NCBI RefSeq assembly: GCF_029029525.1 | Contig: NZ_JAKJSC010000001.1 | Location: 372,001 to 436,000, forward strand | Length of the DNA stretch: 64,000 bases | Direction: 5' to 3' | Source: Labilibaculum sp. DW002 | GTDB taxonomy: Bacteria > Bacteroidota > Bacteroidia > Bacteroidales > Marinifilaceae | Shown here: one piece after another, positions 59,915 through 64,000 of the stretch | Layout of the letters: every line of letters begins with the position of its first letter | Numbering within the stretch: the stretch's first letter is position 1 | Made by a program: the position numbers and the translations under genes | Notes under the pieces: model-generated | Database searches by the model: none | The model's input: only the letters and a program-made list of their open reading frames with translations | What the model was told of the DNA's origin: nothing

Positions 59915-60829
59915 TTATTTATTGCAAAAACTAAAAAAGTCAATGGCTTCCAATTCTTGTTTTACCAAAACACTTTCCTCTGGTGTTATGGTTTGCATTG
60001 GCAACCTATTTGGACCACAATCAATGCCCATAAATTTCATCATATGCTTCCCAACAACAATGTTTCCACGAAACTTACACAGTACATTAATAAACAAATG
60101 TGACTTATGCTGCAGGTCACGAGCCAATTCGAAATTATGACTTTCGAAAGCTTCAGCCATTTGTTTATACACACCAAAAATATGGTTGTATGTACCACCT
60201 ACACCAGCTGTATATCCAAAAGCTAATGCCGACAGATAAGTTTCATCCAAACCGTGAAGCATTTCGAATTTACCATTTGCCACATATTTGCACAAATCAA
60301 ACTCATAAATATTATCATAAGTATATTTAACCCCAGCAAAATTTGGAATCTCCTTATCTGCAGCGGTTAGTAAGTCAACCATCGACAAGCTAACGTTATT
60401 TAAGGGAGGAATGTGATAATAGTAAAACGGGAGCTTTGGCGCCGCATCAGCAATGGTTTTGCAATAAGCAACTAACTCTTCGTTTCTACGAGGCGGTAAA
60501 AAAGCAGGTGACATTGAAGCAATAGCAAACACTCCAATCTCCTGAGCATGAGCAGCCAGTTCTTTTTGCTCGCTAAGACAAGTACCGCCCGTATGAACAA
60601 TTACTTTTAAACGGCCCGCAGATGCTTCCATCCATTTTTCAGCAATTGCTTTTCTTTCCGAACTCGTTAATAAAGCACCTTCACCCGAACTTCCACAAAT
60701 AAAAACACCATCTATTTTATTATTCACCACAAACTCAGCATAATCTGATATTTTATCATAATTTACTGCTCCATCTGCATGCATTGGTGTAAATGGTGCT
60801 GTTATAGACCCGTTAATTTTTTTCATCAT
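59915..60829 (-). CDS. N-acetylneuraminate lyase (DapA/NanA family)
   Basis: 304 residues, TIM barrel. Signature FICGSSGEGALLTSSERK (near 45-62), catalytic Tyr in PFYYYHIPP (near 137) and the Schiff-base Lys168 in FAGVKYTYDN. It splits Neu5Ac to ManNAc and pyruvate in the cytoplasm. The alternative role as dihydrodipicolinate synthase is less likely given the neighbouring epimerase, NanM-SSS fusion and sialate esterase. Confidence 0.9.
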   Translation of the reverse strand: MMKKINGSITAPFTPMHADGAVNYDKISDYAEFVVNNKIDGVFICGSSGEGALLTSSERKAIAEKWMEASAGRLKVIVHTGGTCLSEQKELAAHAQEIGVFAIASMSPAFLPPRRNEELVAYCKTIADAAPKLPFYYYHIPPLNNVSLSMVDLLTAADKEIPNFAGVKYTYDNIYEFDLCKYVANGKFEMLHGLDETYLSALAFGYTAGVGGTYNHIFGVYKQMAEAFESHNFELARDLQHKSHLFINVLCKFRGNIVVGKHMMKFMGIDCGPNRLPMQTITPEESVLVKQELEAIDFFSFCNK

Positions 60830-60838
60830 TTTAGTATT

Positions 60839-62923
60839 TTACAAATTATATTCTGTTGAAAATGTTGATGCAGGGAGCCCCTGGTCATTCACTAAATTAG
60901 CTTCATTAAAGGCTTGCCATCCGTATCGGACATTTGTAATTTTCTTAACTAATTTATTTCGTAGTATTAATGTATTCTCATTCACACTAACTTCTGCAGG
61001 AACAAACAGGTCGTCACTGCCAGCAATTTCAAATCCCTTTATTACATCCCCGTTCTTAGCCCTCATACCACTACAATGATCGAAATAAACTATAGCACAT
61101 TCTTTCTCAAAAACCATTTTCACAGGCACAGGACCACTATATTCTAAATCGAAGTTGTATGTTTCCGAGAGTGACAGTCTAGCTAAACGTTCCCCAATGG
61201 GTTTCTTATTCTTAGGATGAACATCGTTAGGATGTCCTTTATCACTTGATACCACCATACCTGAATTGGGAATCAATTTGTTCATTCTGCGCTGACTATC
61301 ACGAAAGTAACCCCAACTTGGGCGATTTATTGCAGACAATTGCACATAGTAGAAAGGAAAATCATACCCCCATGACTTGCGCCAACTTTTAACTAACTCC
61401 GGAAATAAAACTTCATGAAACTCAACATTATGAGCATTCGATTCGCCCTGATACCAGATGGCACCTTTTATTGCAAAACCTAGCAAGGGTGCAATACCTG
61501 TTTCGAACAAATAAGCTGCCTGAAAAGGATGACGCTGAAAGGAACCATCCTGATTATCTAAATTTTGTCTGGCACGTTTTCGGCACCAACTGTGTACAAA
61601 ATCATTATTTAGCCAATCGTCTAAAACATTCACTAAAACAGGATGGTGTTCCAGACTTTTCCTGTCGATCCAGGCCTCGGTAGTTGAACCCCCGACAGCA
61701 TTTAAGATGACACCGATTGGCACATTCAAACTATCCTGTAAACCAGAAGCAAAATGATAGGCAATGGCCGAAAACTCGGAAGCTGTGCATGAATCGCAAG
61801 CCTTCCATTCTGAATTAAAATAATCTAATTGATTTACCTTTTTTAATACTTCCCGCCCCCACTTTTGATCATTGGGCAAGGCCTGAGCTTTCATATTATA
61901 AAGACGTATATTTGATCTATTGGCTTTAGTAATATCCTCTTTTCCTGTGCTCGATTCCTTTAGGGTAAATGCCATATTAGACTGCCCGGAACACAACCAG
62001 ACTTCTCCAATTAAGACATCCTGAAAAACAATGGTTTTATTCTTACTCTCAATTCTTAATTCGTAGGGTCCCCCGGCTTTCATTGCAGGTAATTCCACTT
62101 TCCACTTTCCATGTACATTGGCTTGTGATACAGCCATTAAATCATTTAAGAAAACACTGACCTTGTCACCTGCATTTGCCATACCATAAACAGGAATGGA
62201 AACCTGACGTTGCAAAACCATATGATCTCCAAAAACCACGGGTAATGAGAGTCCACCATAATTCCCACTAACTTCCTGATAAACAGTCGTGGCGAGTATC
62301 TTAGCCCCTTCGGCATTGGGGTGCAATGCATCCGGGAACAAATCAGGTCGGCAATACAAAGGCGTATGCAGGTCGATGATTCCGACTTGTTTCACCTCAG
62401 CTATTTGTTCTATCTGTTCTTGAATTTGCCAAAACCAATCACGCGTTCCCGACTTAAAACGGGGATGCTGATTAAAGATTGGTGTTAAACGGCAAATCCA
62501 AACTTTGGGCTTTGCAGTACCCTCTAGCTCACAAAACGCATCAATTAAATCGTAATAATCCTTTTTAAATTCATCTTTATAATTAGGCCAGTTTCTGGGA
62601 TCAGTATCATTTAATCCCAAGTGAAGAATCACAATTTCAGGTTTAAAAGCTTTGGCCTGTGCAAAAGCATCCTTTTCCCAATAAGGATTATGTCCTTTTT
62701 TCAAAAGGGTAGCCCCACTGTGCCCAAAGTTTTTCACCTCATAGGCATCGCCCAATAGATTTTGAAGTTGAGTCGGATAACAATTCTGTTCCCGATTCTC
62801 TATGCCGTATCCAAAAGTGACTGAATTCCCAATACATGCTACTCTTACTTTATTCTGAGACCAAGCCGATGATTGGATCAGAAAAATAAAAACGCAAGTT
62901 AAAAACATAAAATATTTCTTCAT
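60839..62923 (-). CDS. Sialate O-acetylesterase with extra N-terminal SGNH domain
   Basis: 694 residues from ATG at 62923, which begins the signal peptide KKYFMFLTCVFIFLIQSSAWS; a GTG at 62932 overlapping the upstream stop is the other option. N-terminal SGNH hydrolase (about 25-225) with VACIGNSVTFGYG, LHLGLNDTD and DALHPNAEG. The C-terminal sialate O-acetylesterase (SASA) unit has VFGDHMVLQR, CSGQSNMAFTL, WYQGESNAHN and a late GHPNDVHP. It removes O-acetyl groups that block sialic acid degradation. The two active sites may serve different ester positions. Confidence 0.9.
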   Translation of the reverse strand: MKKYFMFLTCVFIFLIQSSAWSQNKVRVACIGNSVTFGYGIENREQNCYPTQLQNLLGDAYEVKNFGHSGATLLKKGHNPYWEKDAFAQAKAFKPEIVILHLGLNDTDPRNWPNYKDEFKKDYYDLIDAFCELEGTAKPKVWICRLTPIFNQHPRFKSGTRDWFWQIQEQIEQIAEVKQVGIIDLHTPLYCRPDLFPDALHPNAEGAKILATTVYQEVSGNYGGLSLPVVFGDHMVLQRQVSIPVYGMANAGDKVSVFLNDLMAVSQANVHGKWKVELPAMKAGGPYELRIESKNKTIVFQDVLIGEVWLCSGQSNMAFTLKESSTGKEDITKANRSNIRLYNMKAQALPNDQKWGREVLKKVNQLDYFNSEWKACDSCTASEFSAIAYHFASGLQDSLNVPIGVILNAVGGSTTEAWIDRKSLEHHPVLVNVLDDWLNNDFVHSWCRKRARQNLDNQDGSFQRHPFQAAYLFETGIAPLLGFAIKGAIWYQGESNAHNVEFHEVLFPELVKSWRKSWGYDFPFYYVQLSAINRPSWGYFRDSQRRMNKLIPNSGMVVSSDKGHPNDVHPKNKKPIGERLARLSLSETYNFDLEYSGPVPVKMVFEKECAIVYFDHCSGMRAKNGDVIKGFEIAGSDDLFVPAEVSVNENTLILRNKLVKKITNVRYGWQAFNEANLVNDQGLPASTFSTEYNL

Positions 62924-62931
62924 TTCACTCA

Positions 62932-63714
62932 CTATTTATAAATATCATCTGTTTTTACAGCGCTCAACTCAACCAGAAACGCTCCAATTCGCTCGGTCAA
63001 ATAGTTGAAGAATAATTCTCCTTTTTCAGGCCTTGCTGCAATAGGATTACCAACTCCAGTATCCTCGGTAATCTTTGTCCAGTTTCGGGGTGTCCAAGCC
63101 AGTTTACTTTGCAAACCTTCTAAACTAAAACCTTTTGCGTTTCCTGTTCCTGCTTCGTTAAGCGGAAGAACCAGATCAGGAAAACAATACTGCATAATTG
63201 AGGTTTCCATCTCTCCTGCATGATCGCCTGGACTTTCAAAAAAATCGTTACATTCTGGAATTTTGAACCAATCAATTACGCCTATAAACATGTTCGGAAA
63301 TTGAGGTTGCAATTCCCGAATCATACTTCTAAAATCATTTCCTCCATGACTGTTTAAAATAACAAGTCTGGAGATATTCTGTCGGCTCAAAGCCCACAAT
63401 ATATCCTGAAGAATAGCTAGCTGAGTAGAAGGTTTGATATGCAAACAAAAAGGCAAATCAATTTGCCCTGAATTTTGAACTCCCAAGGGAATGGTTGGCA
63501 AAACCATTACTTTACATCCTTTTTCCCAGGCAATTTCTGCCGCCTTTAAAGCAATAGCTTCTGCTTGCAGGTTATCAGTTCCGTATGGAAGATGTAAATT
63601 ATGAGGTTCTGTTGCACCCCAAGGCAAAACTGCCATTTCAAACTGAACTTCCTTAACAGATTTCCAGTTGGTCTGATTCAGTATCCACGGGTTTATTTTA
63701 TTTGAATTAGCCAT
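62932..63714 (-). CDS. Creatininase-family amidohydrolase
   Basis: 260 residues. Metal ligands are visible in LPWGATEPHNLHLPYGTDNLQAEAIALKAAE (Glu, His, Asp), NSHGGNDFRSMI and PGDHAGEMETSIM. The family opens cyclic amides or cleaves formamides (creatininase, MftE-, FAPy- and mycofactocin-related enzymes). Its stop overlaps the start region of the sialate esterase gene, so it belongs to the same operon, but a role in sialic acid use is not established. Possibly acts on an N-acyl or lactam form of the sugar. Confidence 0.8.
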   Translation of the reverse strand: MANSNKINPWILNQTNWKSVKEVQFEMAVLPWGATEPHNLHLPYGTDNLQAEAIALKAAEIAWEKGCKVMVLPTIPLGVQNSGQIDLPFCLHIKPSTQLAILQDILWALSRQNISRLVILNSHGGNDFRSMIRELQPQFPNMFIGVIDWFKIPECNDFFESPGDHAGEMETSIMQYCFPDLVLPLNEAGTGNAKGFSLEGLQSKLAWTPRNWTKITEDTGVGNPIAARPEKGELFFNYLTERIGAFLVELSAVKTDDIYK

Positions 63715-63854
63715 AGCGTAATATTTTAATTATAATCTTCCTAGGTATAGTGTGTGCTGATTATCAATTAGCTATTTCTAATTGTTATTTTGTTAGAATT
63801 CATACTTACGTATCCAACTGCGCCAACCTTGTAATATTCCACTATTCCATAGCG

Positions 63855-64000
63855 TTATTCTTCATCCAGTTGTTTCTTTAATGATTCCTCAATTTCAATG
63901 TGTTTCTTCTCATCTCCACCTTCGCTATAATATGTAATATTACCTTTGGGATTTACAATAATATTTTTCGGAAATGAACCTCCAAATATTTTGAATATTT
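63855..64000 (-). CDS. C-terminal end of a thioredoxin-fold (TlpA/redoxin-like) protein, partial
   Basis: The last 48 codons of a minus-strand gene cut by the right edge. Sequence FGGSFPKNIIVNPKGNITYYSEGGDEKK resembles the cis-Pro strand of TlpA-like thioredoxins (x-P-x-x-x-x-I-D-P-x-G-x-I). The CxxC site would be outside the window. Ends in LKKQLDEE and TAA. Confidence 0.55.
   Translation of the reverse strand, partial: IFKIFGGSFPKNIIVNPKGNITYYSEGGDEKKHIEIEESLKKQLDEE

Overview
The window is AT-rich DNA from a member of the Bacteroidota. The signs are the TAnnTTTG-type -7 promoter boxes, few obvious Shine-Dalgarno sites, a PKD/Ig-like repeat adhesin, curlin repeats, paired MacB-type permeases, a kelch-SSS fusion, and a glycan locus rich in GH2, GH20, GH109 and sulfatases. 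The style fits marine Marinilabiliales such as Marinifilaceae, but that placement is inference. There is no IS element, phage, CRISPR array or rRNA. One tRNA (Leu, anticodon UAG) is present.

Layout. 1-2229: 5' part of a large secreted repeat adhesin (minus strand, cut by the window edge). 2609-5150: two tandem MacB/FtsX permeases without an ATPase gene. 5552-6614: SAM methyltransferase and hotdog thioesterase, convergent. 6730-18335: one long minus-strand arginine operon (GNAT-argG-argC-argD-argB-argE-argH-carA-carB). It makes arginine from glutamate plus its own carbamoyl phosphate, and lacks only the transcarbamylase gene. 18352-18990: its leader. 19299-26006: small membrane protein, then gltB-gltD (glutamate synthase, which supplies the glutamate the arginine pathway consumes). 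26308-27747: curlin-repeat amyloid protein. 28520-39495: mixed housekeeping genes (DUF6155, nitronate monooxygenase-like, tRNA-Leu, nhaA, a two-component system, two Usp proteins, a DedA-like protein, mnmE). 40323-63714: a co-oriented glycan locus on the minus strand. It contains GH2, GH109, two sulfatases, two GH20 and a second GH2, plus a sialic acid module (epimerase, mutarotase-SSS transporter fusion, lyase, sialate O-acetylesterase, creatininase-like). A thioredoxin-fold gene is cut at the right edge.

Main discovery. The arginine operon is preceded by about 640 bp holding four consecutive short ORFs (18, 28, 36 and 46 codons). Each has a cluster of arginine codons, and the first three are each followed by a strong intrinsic terminator with a 7-8 U tract. 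A consensus -7 box lies just upstream of the first ORF. This reads as a tandem, cascaded arginine-codon transcription attenuator: the polymerase must pass three ribosome-controlled terminators and a fourth Arg-rich leader whose stop lies 16 nt before the first structural gene. I do not recall a described system of this form.

The glycan locus looks built for sulfated, sialylated, GalNAc/GlcNAc/galactose-containing host or animal glycans (mucin-like). Sulfatases, beta-galactosidases, hexosaminidases and a GH109 trim the chains. The sialic acid module deacetylates, imports and cleaves Neu5Ac. No sialidase and no SusC/SusD pair is visible, so these must lie beyond the right edge or elsewhere.
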